A DNA stretch of 64,000 nucleotides from Sitta carolinensis (Eukaryota > Chordata > Aves > Passeriformes > Sittidae), in NCBI GenBank assembly GCA_032173965.1, contig JAVUNC010000004.1, positions 25,211,001 to 25,275,000 on the forward strand, in the 5' to 3' direction. Below, in pieces: positions 49,457-62,600 of this stretch. The notes under the pieces were generated by a model. It saw only the letters and a program-made list of their open reading frames with translations, searched no databases and had not been told where the DNA came from. Position numbers and translations under genes: made by a program. Position 1 is the first letter of the stretch; each line of letters begins with the position of its first letter.

Positions 49457-50725
49457 TGTCAAAGGTTTGACGTTGGCACAAGGCCAGTGCCCCTATAACG
49501 GTATACTATCCCTGGTATCTGTTGTGAGATGTGACCAAAAACAGAGCAAAACAGTTTCTAATTTAGAAAGCAAAAGGAAAAAAAACTTTATTACTTATAA
49601 TAGGTAAAGAAGACACATACAGAAGAACATGGAAACTTTAAAAAAAACTACTCTTCCTCCCCCCCCCACCAGTTCTCAACTTAACAAAACAAACTGAAAA
49701 TTCCCCATCACGTTACCACCTTTTAGATAATTAATCTTTAGTCTATTACCACCCTTCCGATAATCAGTACTCAGTTCGTTGAGGAGAGATAGGAGTCCTT
49801 CTTGCACCACATCGTGGCCTCTTCCTCCATGTCCAGTGCTCTCACCACTGTGCATGGACCAGAGCTGTTTCTAGGGTTTCTCTTTTTAAAGATGCTTTGG
49901 TTAGTTCCAAGAAACGACAGCTTCTCAATTTTGGGACACCTCTCATCTCTGTTCACACTACTGTCCACTCTTGGCTCCAAGCCAATGCCTCTCCCCACAT
50001 GCAGCTTCTATGTTACAGGACAAAAAAAATGAGTCCGTTAATGGCTATACAAAAGAGTCCAGCTAAAGCCACTCCATCATCTCCTCCCACCTAGGATTCT
50101 TTTCAGCATTCCTACTCCATCATCTTTGCTTAATTCTTTCTATCTTTCTTCTTCAAATTCAGGAGGATTAGCATTTATAAAGTTTCTATCATTTACGAAA
50201 AGGGTTAAAATCTTGGGTTTTGTTTCCCCAGAACTCTCACGGTATCTTTGCTGCTGGGCACTCTTCTCACGCCACCCCCCCATACTCCTTCGGCCGTGCT
50301 GTCTAGTTGTTGATATCAAATTTCAAGGTGACGCAGATCACAGACACGGTTTTTTCAGTCTCTCTCTCCGGGGGGAGGGAGGGGGGGGGAAAGGGAAAAG
50401 AAGGCTGTCTGACGCTTTTCCAGGTTCTTGTACTTTCTCCACCCTTCCATCCTGCAGGATTTTTCCTCTCCCCCTCTCTGCCCGAGGTTCCAGGCCTACC
50501 TCGCCCAGGCCGCATGGCTTCCGCTGGGCAGGGGAGATCCCTCCGTCCTCAGGGACCGGAACCAAGAGAGAGCTTTCCGGGGAGCCCTCTGCTTTTAACC
50601 CCTTGTGTTCTCAGAGGCGGATCCTTGTCCTCAGTGGCCACACCAGGTGCCAGTCTTTAAACCTGAGCACTCATTGGTTTGACCACTGAAGTTCAGAAAA
50701 ACTCATTTTTTTCCAAACTACGACA
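49457..50725 (-). mobile_element. Long solo LTR, minus orientation, perfect 5-bp duplication
   Basis: On the minus strand the element begins TGTCGTAGTTTGG at 50725 and ends CGTCAAACCTTTGACA at 49457, with TGTC/GACA termini. CATAA occurs on both sides (49452-49456 and 50726-50730), a perfect 5-bp target duplication. A TATA-like TTTATAAA lies at 50174-50181, and an AATAAA signal (minus strand) at 49587-49592. The U3 part at about 50220-50660 is GC- and CpG-rich, unlike the AT-rich flanks. At 1269 bp it is long for an LTR. Overlapping open frames on both strands at 49771-50689 reflect this composition. No gag, pol or env sequence is inside. Confidence 0.87.
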
Positions 50726-50730
50726 CATAA

Positions 50731-51310
50731 GAATATGTTATGGTTGTGAATACTCTAATACATTAGTTCCTGAATCTTATTATGGGGTGAATATTTAAAT
50801 TTTTTTTTCTTTCATCTTCTTCAGTTGTGTCAGTGGAAATTTCCAGTTTATTTTCTAAGGGGTATTAGACAACCCACTGAGACAAGACACAGTTAATTCT
50901 CATTCTAAATGCAATATATTTTAAAATCAATTTCAGTGTTTTCATATGGAGAAAAAGTAGAAGCATAGCAATACCAGACACTTTTAAAATGTAAAATTTA
51001 TGTAAAAATTTTAAAGTGCATCATTACATTTAGACACAAAATATCTAAGAAACTAAATTCCCCCAATACATAATAAGGGCAAAACCAGCTGTGTAATGAG
51101 CGTAAGAAACTGTGGCAATATTTCAAGATCAAGTGTAAATCTATCATAACTCTTAAAAGTTGTGCTTTCGTTTTGCCTATTTTCCTCTCAGTCTGTGTTT
51201 ATTGTGTTGAATAGCTCAAGAATGCTCAAGAAAATTGAGTTTGACAATCGTGAAGAAAGCTATAGCAAGAAGGTGCCTCTTACCTGCTGTGGCATAGTTG
51301 TACACTTATA
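50731..51310. other. AT-rich stretch between an LTR and a CR1
   Basis: Nothing is recognised. The base composition is like the rest of the AT-rich flanks. Confidence 0.5.
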
Positions 51311-51408
51311 AAATCACAGAACATATCATAGAATGGTTTGGGTGTGAAGAGACCTTAAAAATAATCAAACTCCAGCCCCTATACCATCGGCAGGGACACC
51401 TTCCACTC

Positions 51409-51981
51409 TGTAGAGGACCAAAAGGAAAAAAAATGGTTCAGCCCTGGAAAGGAAAACTCAATGCAGGAGGAACACCCCTCTGAGACCTAAGTGCGAAGAG
51501 CCTTCTGCCATGAGGTCTCTGTAAGCACAAGCTTATGCGTTGGATCTTATTGGTTGTTATGGTTGGTGCCACTCAAAGTGGCTTGGTTCAGCCCTGCTCA
51601 CCCTAGTTCTACCCCCTGTTGCCTTATATGTACCCCCTAGGATGTTCTCCCGTTCCCTGAGCCCCACTGGTCCCAGTTTGCCGCATCACTCCACCCTTTG
51701 CTCTGCCCTGCTAACCCACTGGATAGCCGGCTGGCTGCCGCTCCTCTGCACCAGTCTTACCTGCCCCATTGGCCCCTGGCCCTCAGATCAACCCCCTCAT
51801 TCCCATATCAATCCCCATGTTCTCCCCTCCATTTCGTCTTTTTCCCTGAGGCCAATAAAGCGCTCTTGATCTCCACATTGAGACCTGTCCTTTGCCTTTA
51901 TCGTCGGATACTTGAAAAGCATCTTTCGGATTTGGCACCTGCGGGTCGCTCGCCAGGTTCACTGAAGCCGGCAGTGCTTCA
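51409..51981 (+). mobile_element. Solo LTR, plus orientation, perfect 6-bp duplication, nested in CR1
   Basis: The 573-bp element starts TGTAGAGGACC and ends GCAGTGCTTCA. CCACTC lies on both sides (51403-51408 and 51982-51987). A 6-bp duplication is typical of class II (alpha- and betaretrovirus-like) integration. An AATAAA polyadenylation signal is at 51854-51859, and a TATA-like TTATAT at 51624-51629. It lies inside a CR1 copy, in the opposite orientation, and must be younger than it. Plus-strand frames at 51540-52177 are not genes. Confidence 0.92.
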
Positions 51982-52110
51982 CCACTCAACCAGGTCGATC
52001 AGAGACCCATCCAACCTAGCCTTGAACACTGCCAGGGATGGGGCATCCACAACTTCTCTGGGCACACCCGTGCCTCACCACACTCACAGTAAAGAATTTC
52101 TTTTCTATAT

Positions 52111-52813
52111 TGTTATGGATCAAGCTGGAGCTTCAGACAAGCACTGCCTAAAGCTTAGATTTTTGCCAGCAGCTTGAATCTCGGTGGTTCACACCTAAAA
52201 TCATTCCAGCTCACAAGTTCTAAGCATGGCAGATCAGGTCTAGTATAAAATGAGTTATTTCTTGAATAGACAGGAGATACCAGAGAAGAGGCTTTAAACA
52301 GAGTTACTTACTCCACAGTATAAAACACAAGAACTGCTAGCAGATAGTATAAAACAGTGCATTATCGAGGTACTTATATTATAGCTAGGAAAGAAATAGT
52401 ATAGATTATATAAATATTTAATATAGATTAGGAGTCAACATAACTTACCGCCAAAATGACGATAGAGTACACAGAGTCCTTTAACTCAACCCCTGAGGGA
52501 GTAACTACAAAACTGGTGTCCCAAGAGACCCCCACACATTTCCAGGGAATGTGCAGATTTTTGCTTTGTGAAAGTTTGGCATAGCTTTTATAGTTTGTAG
52601 AGCAAAGTGTCTGTCAGTCAAAAATTCCAGCTTATCTTTCCACATCTGCTCCCAGAGCAAGGTGCTTACTGTCAGCTGAAAACATCAATTTCATGGTGCC
52701 GAAATAGCTCACTACAAGACAAACTGTCTTGATTGAGTTATTTCACCAAGACTTATGTGAGGCTCATGTGAGAGTGAGATGCTCTGAGTTATTTCATTAG
52801 CTAACAAGCAACA
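52111..52813 (-). mobile_element. Second LTR-type insertion in the same CR1, minus orientation
   Basis: The CR1 alignment breaks at 52110 and resumes near 52814. The inserted 703 bp begins on the minus strand with TGTTGCTTGTTAGC and ends GCTTGATCCATAACA, giving TGTT...AACA termini. A TATA-like CTATAAAAG (minus strand) lies at about 52585-52593, and an ATTAAA variant polyadenylation signal at 52417-52422. I found no clean target duplication at the edges, so the exact ends may be a few bases off. It differs in sequence from the neighbouring 51.4-kb LTR. Confidence 0.68.
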
Positions 52814-53740
52814 GAGAAACTAAGCCTACCTTCTTTCAGTTTAAAGTCATCCCTCCTTGTTCTGTCACTAATGCCCTTGTAAAAAATTCCCTTTACACCT
52901 TTCTCGTAGGCCTCTTTAAAAACACTGGAATCCTGCTATATGTCTCCTGGATTCTTCTCTTCTCCAAGCTGAACAGCCCCAACTCTTTCAGCCTGTTTTC
53001 ACTAGAGAGGCACTCCAGCCCTCTGATCATCTTTGTGGCCTCCTCTGGACCTGTTCCAACAGGACCATGTCTTTCTTGTGCTGAGGACACCAGAGCTGGA
53101 CACTGCACTCCAGGTAGGGTTCATCTCATGAGGGCAGAGTAGAGGGGCAGAATCATCTCCCTTGACCTGCTGGCTGTTCCTCTTTTGATGAGGTCCAGGA
53201 TGATTTTGGCTTTCTGGGATGTGAATGCACATTGCTGGCTCGTGTTTTGCTTCTTGTCCACCAACACCCCCAGGTTCTTCTCAGGGATGTTCTCAGCCCA
53301 TTTTCCAGCCAGTCTATACTTGTGCTTGGCATTGCCCCACCCCCATGCAAGACCTTTCACCTGGCCTTGCTACACTTCATGAGGTTCTCACAGCCCCACC
53401 TCTCAAGCCTGTCCAGGTCTCTCTGGATGTTTTCCTTGCCCTCCAGCCTGTCAGCCACATCACCCAGCTTGAGGTTGTCAGTGAACTGTTGAGGGTGCAC
53501 TTGATCCCACTGTCCATGTCACTGACAAAGGTGTCAAACAGCATCAGCACCAACCTCTGAGAGATGCCAGCCATCACTGCTTTCCACCTGGACATTGAGT
53601 CATTGACTACAACACCTTGAGAGTGACCATCCAGACAATTCTTTGTTCATCTGTTAAATCCGTGTCTTTCCAGTTAGAGACAAAGACGTTTAACACAGAG
53701 GAACAGTGTCAAATGCTTTGCATAAATTTAGATGAGCTTT

Positions 53741-56406
53741 AATTAAAAATAAAATATGCCCCATCCCCACTTTTTATAGTTTAAAACCCAAGCTCCTCAT
53801 AGGTGCTTATTAGCAAGACTTTTTTCCTTAATCCACTTGTTTTCAGTTGAGGACATACCATAACATATACATGTCATGGCACAAGAGGAGAATTATAACT
53901 TGGTATCATCCAGGAGCTGCAGACAGTAAATAACTTCATTCTCTCTTATGTGTTACATTATCTGTTCAGGCACGGGGTTAGATTGGTTGTCATAGCCTTA
54001 CATATCCCTTCCTCATCTGTTTGCTGTGTTATTAACATCTCCTGAATTGGTTTTTGTTTTGTTGTTTAATCATATTTAGGCACACTGTATTTACTTCTCA
54101 ATTGGTTGCATGCTATTATATACTTGGAAGAGTCAAGTCTTATGTAATGTCATTGGGAAATCAGATAATGTCACAAAAAAATCTCTTTCTGTTTCAATGA
54201 GAATGCTGTGCTGTACTGTTTTAGTGAAAATTCCTGAAGCATGAACTTGTTATTCAGACTGAATTTTCTCAAAATCTATGCTTTGACAGAAGAGGCTGTA
54301 AATGAGAAGTGATTTTTCTTCTGGAATATTTTAAAGATTATTTTTGTGTCTCTGTCTGACACCTGTACACCTCCTGAAGTACACTCAACTAGTAATTAAT
54401 AAGAATGCTAGGTAACCACGTGGCACGAATATTTCTAGGTTTTGTGTCTGTATAAAATAGACCAGGAGTAATATCTTCAAAAACCAGTGTGGAAGGAAGA
54501 AGAGCAGAAGATTAAATTAGCTGAGTGGAGGGTGCCAATGAGCCATAAGACAGACCATACTGAGTTTGGTCCAAAGGCAAAGCTCTGTTAGTTGCTTGTA
54601 GCAGAAGCACAAGGACAGTATCTAAATGATGGCAGACACGGAAGGATCTTTCCCTTAGCCCACTTGATTCTGGCAAAACTGGGTGTCACTACCTCACTAA
54701 AGGTAAGTGTTGTGGTTGTTGGGTAAAGTGGCTTTCTGATAGTTACAGGGAAATTCTGTTCAATTCCTTCTCAGCACCAGAGCTATGGGTGATGCTTCAG
54801 CATTACAGTGAGTTCAGCATTTACCCAGACCTGCAGCCTTCATTTCTATTCCTATCCACCAGTAGTGGCCAGAATCAAATAGAATTATTTGACTGATACA
54901 AAATATGAGGCAAGCTTTTTAGGCTAGTACTGTAATAGCCAAAGAAATTCTATGTGCTGCTCTCTTCCTCGTTTTTCAGAACCTAACTGAATTACAGGTC
55001 TTTGAGGAGATATTTTAAGGGTTTTGTACAGTGTGTACTGTTGGCATTGAAGTGGCTTTAATGCAGAGAAAAGCTTTAAAGATTTTTCTGATTCTTTAAG
55101 TAAAACAGAGGCTAGAAGCTCCTTGTGAGGATAATTACATGGAGAGGGTTTGTCTAAAGTGTGTTGCACAGAAATAAAATACTCCTCAGATAACACTTTA
55201 TGGTCTGCAATTTTTGGAACTTTTAGCTTCTCTGAATGAGATGCTTTAATCAGAAGTAGTATTATGTAAGCCCAGTGCTTGAAAGATCCCATTTTTAATA
55301 CACAGAAAGAAATTATTCTGTTTAATGTTTAAGATTACAAAAAAATAGGAGCATTACTCAAAAAGTTATCTTAAGATAATGAAAGTAAATTTGGCCAGAT
55401 TTTACTGAGCATTGTTACAAAGTTTTGATGATCCATGGAACTTTAAAGAAGTAGAGAAACAACTGAAACCACTGATAAGACCATTAGACATTTATTTGAC
55501 TTGAGATAAGAAATAAGATTAATTAAAATTAAGCCTTTCTTTTAATAACACCCAAGTGACAATGCTCAGGACATAACTAAGTTACACTAGAAAAGAAGAT
55601 GCCTGTTAGAGCACATGAATGCAAAAGTCAAAAAGTTGCTCAAAAGAAAAAATACTATTAAGGGCAAAAGTATTTATGTAACATTATCAAGAAAATTTGA
55701 ACAATATTACTTTTTACATAGTGAAAATGTGAATGAATGTTACAAACAAAAATTGCAGCCTTGGTGTGTTGTTTCATAAATTAAAGGAAAAAAATAATTA
55801 TTTTTATTTCCTGTAAGAAAACATCAGCCCTAAACATGTGCTGTTAACAACTCATTTCAGCTGTGGTCTGCTACAGTTAGAGCTTCTGCAGGTCCTGTAG
55901 TGCATCCTAATGGCTGAGCAATAGAGATTTAATGAAAAATTGGTGTATATGAATGAAAAAATTCAGGCAGTTTTGGGGGAGGAAGATGCAATTTAATTTA
56001 AGTTTTCTTCTTGCGATGTATTAAAAGCCATCTAAATCACCATAATATTGTCTGCTTGTTATTCTGGACATTCAAATGATAAAGAGATTCAGTTGCAAGA
56101 AGTTTTGTGCTTAAAAGAAAATTATTCTGTAAGATCAAAATGATATAGTATCTATCTCCACCTTTCTGCTGATCATGAATCTGGCTTGCTAGAGTTCCTT
56201 GATTAATAACTACTATGGTTTTAATGTAATTACAAAATAGTGTTTTGGTCATTCTAAATGATAATAATTGGAATGTTGCCAAAGTGCTGACTGATAATTC
56301 AGCCTAGGTTGACCTTTTGGGTTGGTATTGCTGATCAGGATAGAATTTTTACTGGCAGCTGTTAGGGCAACTCTCCTATTTAATAGTGTTTTTATATAAA
56401 AAATAA
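53741..56406. other. AT-rich stretch, no gene recognised
   Basis: No exon, RNA gene or element could be supported. The longest frame (54924-55292, minus, 122 codons) has no known motif. Confidence 0.45.
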
Positions 56407-56412
56407 AATGTG

Positions 56413-56616
56413 TGTTGTGTTACTGTGACACAGATAGGAACACACACAACAGGTGTTCAGGCAGAGACGAAGAAAGGAAGTCTCTAGTTTATTGTTGACC
56501 TCGTATATATAAGTTTCTGGACAGTGATCAGAGATTGGACAGAGAAGTTACCACCTCTCCATCTCCACTGGTCACTTGAGAAGTCCATCAGGTGATATCT
56601 TTTACAAAGGAATGCA
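56413..56616 (-). mobile_element. Short solo LTR with alpharetrovirus-like layout, minus orientation
   Basis: On the minus strand a TATA box (TTATATATA, about 56504-56512) is followed only some 10 bp later by AATAAA (56488-56493). Alpharetroviral LTRs share this unusual spacing, with a very short R. The termini TGCATTCC...CACAACA span 204 bp. The flanks AATGTG (56407-56412) and AACGTG (56617-56622) match at five of six bases; the mismatch is a C-to-T change at a CpG. A 6-bp duplication fits class II integration. The right end is the weaker boundary, and the LTR could be truncated. Confidence 0.58.
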
Positions 56617-56622
56617 AACGTG

Positions 56623-59600
56623 ATTCTTGTTTATCTTACAATTCATGAGAACTGACTCTACTATACTAAAACAAATCAGAAGGCTTATTTTCAGGGACAA
56701 CAGTGTTGAAGTTAGTAACTTCAGTCTCCTTAATGTGAGGCAGGATTGGCAGCAGTTGAGATATGAAGGCAAGGGGAAAGTAACCAAGAAGTATCTGAGT
56801 AGTATCTGCATCATGCTAACGTTGGCTGTATTCATCTTCCTCCTCACACCACCACAGACCATTGCTGGGTAACGTAGGGCAGTTATTTCCAGACTGGGGC
56901 ACAAAGACCTGCCATTGGTAAACATTAGAGGGATCCAGTTATGTGGTGGGTTTTCAAGAGTTGGAGTTAACTGAACTGACATTAGTCCATTAAATTATAC
57001 TGTTGTGCTAAACTCCCAAGAGAAACAGTAAGTGGTTAATTTCTTCTCAAGTATGATATTTTAGAAGAGGCATTTGAAAACAAGTATGATACCATTTCAT
57101 TATACAGCCATTATATCTCATAAAATGGCAGGCTTTTCGTATCTATAGTATCTAACTAATATTTTAGTAAATTTATGAATTTAGTATCTTAGGCTCAAGC
57201 ATCAGGAATAATGTCCTTATTTCAGATCTTGTGATTTTTGGAGTTCAGCAAAGAGGAGTTGAAAATACTGAGTCATGTGTATAATAATTTTGCTAGCCTG
57301 TACAGACTACAGTGTTGGAATTTCAGAATTTAGTGGGTCACAATTTTTAATTAAAAAATAGAGAGAAATTGAGTATTACAAATGTGAGGTGAGTGTTTTT
57401 TTATTGGGCAGCTTAGTACTTCTTAAGACACAAAGTATAAAAGAGCATAAAAGAATCTAATGTGAAAAACCCTCTTAAAGATGCAAACATTCAAAATTTG
57501 AAAGGCAATCTTATGACATTGTTAATGTTGACTAGAATGTTTATAATATATAAATGCTTAGTAAGAAATACGAAATATAAAAATATTGTAAGGATACTGA
57601 ACCCTAATTGCAGTCTTCCCTTATCTCCTGTTTGCCATTTTACAGACATGGCTGTGTTGGGTTGACTTATACATATGAGTCTGGGCTACTCTTCTAGGCA
57701 GAGCAGCACAGGCTCTTTTCCCAGCATCTGTTTGGCTGACAGGAGAGTTCCATTCCTTTCCTGTGTTCCTAAGTTAGCAGATACCTGTCTTCCAAATGAA
57801 GACACTGGAGGACTTGGAAATCATCCCTCTGATTCCTTCTGGACAACCAGAAACCAGACCCAATATTCCCCTTCTACTTTTTGTGCTCAGATTTTGTGCT
57901 CAGGTGAATAAAGAAACTAGGTCTCATTGCAGGGAAAAACCAAATCTAATCCAGTCATGCTTGGATGATGGAACAAGCCAGAAGGTCATCCAGGATGGGG
58001 AGTCAGGAGTCAAGGATTAAAAATAATTACAGTAAGCAACTCATGATGCAAGATGTTTTCAGGAACTTTCTCAACTTCCCTTTAGGTATTAGCAGGGACT
58101 GCACTTGGTAAGACTAGAAGACCATAGTAAGTCTTTACAAAATAATTTTCCTTAGCTAAAGCTTCTGGCACTTGAAATTGTAAAAGGGCAGCTAGCTATA
58201 GTTTAGGTCACAAAGCTGCTACATTCTAGCCAGAATGCAAGAAAATGTGAAGAGATTTAAAATAAATAACAGGAATTCAGCATTTGGGGACTGGATTATA
58301 CTAGACACATCAATCCTGCTTTTTATCATTCAGCTCATGTCTGAGCACTAAATATAAATAGGGATGCAAGGTAGTTTCTTCTGTTCACTGAGTGTCTCAG
58401 GCCATTTTGCATGTAATGAGAACTGTTTGAGATATAATTCTGGAATTGCATTAGGGACCGGTGGCTGATGTGATAACAAAGGAACTCCCACCTTACTAGT
58501 TACCTTTGGTCATAGGTCTCTTGAACCCATGGGAAAATTCTGTATCTTAATGTAGTCATGCTGTCCTGTAACATTTCAGAGTCTGAGCACAAAGAATATT
58601 GCACTGACTCTCACCCCTCACCTGCCTCCTCATCTGTTTGTCCCGTTGCAGATACTGTGGACCTGCCTGTGGACCCTGGGTCACATGCTGTCAGTCAGCA
58701 GTGCTTGGGGCCCATGGACGGGATATATTTTTAATATGTGGTCACAACAGGGCAGAAAGGTGTCATTAGTTGCATGTGGAGTCAACAGCAGAGCTCTGGG
58801 TGCAAATAAATGTTTCTAGCAAGTCCACTTATATCTCTGCTGCAGTTTAAAGCAGCAGGTGTTCTTCCATCATATGTGTGTACAGTGTCATGCTATAGGA
58901 CTGCATGTAACATTCTTTCCTGTTTTTGAAAAAATAACATTCTCCTCACCTCAGTGATACCTATGCAAATCTTTACACCATGGTTTTTAGCTAGGAGTCT
59001 CAGCTTCCAGCTCATCTGGATTCCAAAACCACACACTCATCCCCAAAGATTTCTGAGTCATGAAAAAACCCTATACTGGCCAGACATGAGGCTCTGAGCA
59101 CTGACTTGCAATTATCTGTAATAGGAAATTTTTGTTGTGGTACCTGGCAAAAGTCTGGGCCAAGTGAGCTACCACCCGACAGTGCCAAGGCCCAGGCCAT
59201 GGGACAGGACAAGTTTGGGACCTAGCATGTTCTTAGAGATGTAGACCCCCTTTCCAGCAGGCCTGATATTTCTGGCACAAAACATCATGGGATCAATTCA
59301 ATTTGTGTTACAGAGTGAGTTTCCACTTGTCAGTGAGCTCAGCAACCTCTAAACTGGAGATGTTCTTCATACAGAAATAGTTCTCTCCTTCTACAGCAGT
59401 CCTGAAAGGGGACTGTGGATGGCCAAGGAGGCTTCCAGCGGGCAGACAAATTTTGTTGCTTCCCATTTGTATGGATATTTGTATGGCTTTAAGATCAGTA
59501 ATGACAATAGTGTACTTGTTATCACATTCCTTCCTTCCCAAGCAAGCTATTTTTGGAAGGTAGTGTGCAGCTCAGACTGATGGACCATGCTGCCAGAGTC

Positions 59601-62600
59601 TGATTTCAGTCAAAGGATTTATCCTTTGTATTCTCACATCCTCTTGTCTTTTTCAATTCTACCTAACGAGAACACTCTTGTAGCTAAAGGCAGGAAGAAA
59701 TCTGTCACATACACAGCTCTCCCTCCACTACACTCTCCACCCTCTCTTCATCTTGCTCTCTCTCCTTTAATTGGGCTAGAGAGAAAACATTTAGCAATTT
59801 CTCTCCCTCTTTCTCCTCATTAGGCTAATGATGACATATTCTGTTTCCAGAGTGTCTGTAGGAGCACAGTATAGCAGCCACTGCTCATTGTTAACACTGG
59901 AGGAGCTGGTGGCTAGATCCAGAGTTTATGTAGATACATGTAAATGAGAAGATATTTCCTGGGGATCAGGTGTAATACAGAAGTGAAAAATCAATGGGGA
60001 GAATTTCAGAATCTTGCTTGGTGGTGTTTTGAGCCTCCTATTATCTTACAACCTTGGTGTTTTGAGTGCTGATATCTTTTAACCTTATTGTTCCTAATGA
60101 AAGTATGTTCTTCCTCAGGAACATTGACCTTGGGTTTTTTACATAATTTTTCAGTTCTTTAAGATTTATTTTGTCTGATTTCATCTATCACTTTTCTATA
60201 TATTTTTTTTTCTCACTTTCATCTATATACTGACAAACCCATGTACAATAAATTCAACATTTTTTCCATACACATGAAATTAGAACTGTTATCTTTCTTT
60301 TTATCCAGCCTTCCTACTTTTTATTTACTTCCTTTGTTTATTGTCCTTCCTTCTCTCCTGCCAGCCTGCCTTTCTTTTTTCACTTTGGAAAAAGGTAGTA
60401 ATGAGCTCTAATAACATCTCTATATTTAAATTACTGCTGCTAATGGCAATCAAACTTATTACCCTCTTTTAACTTCTTTTTTATTACCATTTAAACATTC
60501 TCAAATCCTAGTCACATTACTGACCTATTTGTCTATAGAGCTAAAAAAGATACATAAACTAATAATTAACCTACAAACAGTACAGGTTTCTATACACCAA
60601 AGGAAAATTAGTTTTAATTGCAGATTTGGACAAGATAGGCTGAGATGACAGAAGAAACTCCATTTAATGTAACTATATTTACAGCAGAGTGAGTGATGTA
60701 CAAATGCAAAATGGATATATTCAGTAGTCACTGCCTGCAACTCGTTTAATGGAATTATTAAGAAACTAAAGTTCCTATAAATTTGAATCCTGATATTTAA
60801 TGTGTCTATTGAATTCCAGCAGAAATGTTTAAATACTTTAAATGTTTAAACAGGACACTGATTAGTTAGCAAAGCCTCATATTATGTCTGAGAGTGAGGC
60901 AAATAATAGGACCTTCATATGAAAGAATAAACTGAAGCACAGAGTAAAAGTGGCTACTAGAACTTCACAGAACCACAGTTGTATCTAAAATAAACTAAAA
61001 TTGAGAAAATCTTGTGGGAAACTGGAGCTCTGTGGGGGTGATGTATAGCTTCTCTTTTAGAACAGCATTTGGGTTCATCCTCTTTTGTCTTCCACCCCAA
61101 GCCAAAGCTCTCAGGCTCCTCTGCTGGCCAGCATCAGTTGGCAAGCTTTGGTGTCCCTGAGGTCTGTCTAACCCTCTGTGCAGAGGTACCACTTCCAGAG
61201 AGATGCCACGGTAATGTGCATGCTCACAGAAATTTCAGGCAAGTAGAGTGTCAGGACCTGACTGCGTTCCTGGGAAATATGTGCAAAACTGAGGATGGTT
61301 TAAGTGAAGGATGAGCTGAGCCCAGTGTCCCAAGCCAGCAGAGTTTGCAAGGGAGTCTCTGGGCAGATTCAATCACTGGCCTCTCTGCCAAGACTGTCAA
61401 CAAAGGTGCCAATTAGTGCCAGTTGTGATGATGATTTTTGTGATGCCAGCACCTGTCCACTATGAACTGGACTGTGACCACCCTTACATTTCCCATTAGA
61501 TGCTGAGCAGCTGTCAGGTGGTAGCAGAGCTAAATGATGTATTAGCTTCTGTGCACATCAGTAAGTCAGACAGGCTGTATTGTCTCTAAAATGCTTTTCA
61601 TGTCAAATTGTTTTAATCTCTCTTTAATAATGCAACTGACTTTGTTCCTTTGATTTTAGTCTGTTTTCTAGCTCATGGATTATTATTCATATAATACCAA
61701 GTAACATTGTGTGACAAAACAAAACAAATTCAAATGCAGGTACAACAAAAATTTGAGCTGCAGGCACAAAAATCACACTTGCAAAAATGTACTTACACAG
61801 CCTTTTAGAGGCAATAAATTCTGTAATTATAAACCTATCTGACTTCCAGCACAATGTCAGCTTGATAAAGAGAGACCTGCACAGAGAAGTGTTTGCAGTG
61901 GACAAGTAGTTTTTAATGTATGCAGAGTATTCAAGTCTGCACCAGTTCAGCTTGGAGAACAAAAGCACCTTTTTATATGCAGATACAAACCAGGCATGCA
62001 TGCACACAGGTGCTGAGATCCTGACCAGGAGACCACTGCTCCTAGGGGAGTTAGTGTCTCACACAGCCGTTGTGCTCACACATGACCTCCAGGTCTGTGC
62101 TGTGCTTTTCTGCACATCCTCTGCCCACAGGACAAGCTTGGTTGGCTGACTGTAATGAAGCAGCCTGTGGGCAGCTGCCACTGGGTCACACCAACTCCTT
62201 GCCTTTATCTAAAGCAGCAGCAACAAAGTCCCATGAGCATATCCTTTTTGGTTTTTTTTTTTGACAGTGAAAATGATTAATGGAGTTATTTTGTTTTAGG
62301 AAAACCTTACAGGAACTCAAAAGACTGAAATACTGGGTAACCTTTACATGGACAGGATCTGCACAAGGATGGAGGCTCATTCAGTGGTGCAAAACTTGGG
62401 CTTCCCAGCATATGAACAGATGTAAGATCATCTGTGCTAACCTTTTTTTCTTTAAAGTGTTAGCTGCAATAAATCTTATTTTAAACTGTATTTCACAGAG
62501 TTTCAGTGTCCTTGTTACTGGAATTACAATGAACCAGCAACTCCTAGCACAAAATCTGAATTGTAGGAATGTGTGTGCTGCACATGGTCTGTTGTGCTTT

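Larger units (their letters stand above)
51311..53740 (-). mobile_element. CR1 LINE, minus orientation, split into three parts by two LTRs
   Basis: The CR1 3' terminus is at 51311-51408 (ATCATAGAATGGTTTGGGTG). It resumes at 51982-52110 (CCTTGAACACTGCCAGGGAT, then GGGGCATCCACAACTTCTCT) and again at about 52814-53740. The last part runs through the 3' region (CTGAACAGCCCCAACTCTTT) into the end of the reverse transcriptase domain near 53400-53740. The three parts together give about 1.15 kb in correct order with little loss, so both interruptions are clean insertions. Short frames such as 53377-53595 minus are reverse-transcriptase debris with stops and frameshifts. Confidence 0.93.

Noticed and set aside
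50126..50689. 187-codon plus-strand frame
   Set aside because: It lies entirely inside the 49.5-50.7 kb LTR, antisense to it, in GC-rich sequence where stops are rare.
51540..52177. 109- and 159-codon plus-strand frames
   Set aside because: They sit within the 51.4-kb LTR and run into the flanking CR1 and the next LTR, so they are not a single biological unit.
53121..53595. Overlapping frames on both strands
   Set aside because: They are decayed CR1 reverse-transcriptase and 3' region sequence.
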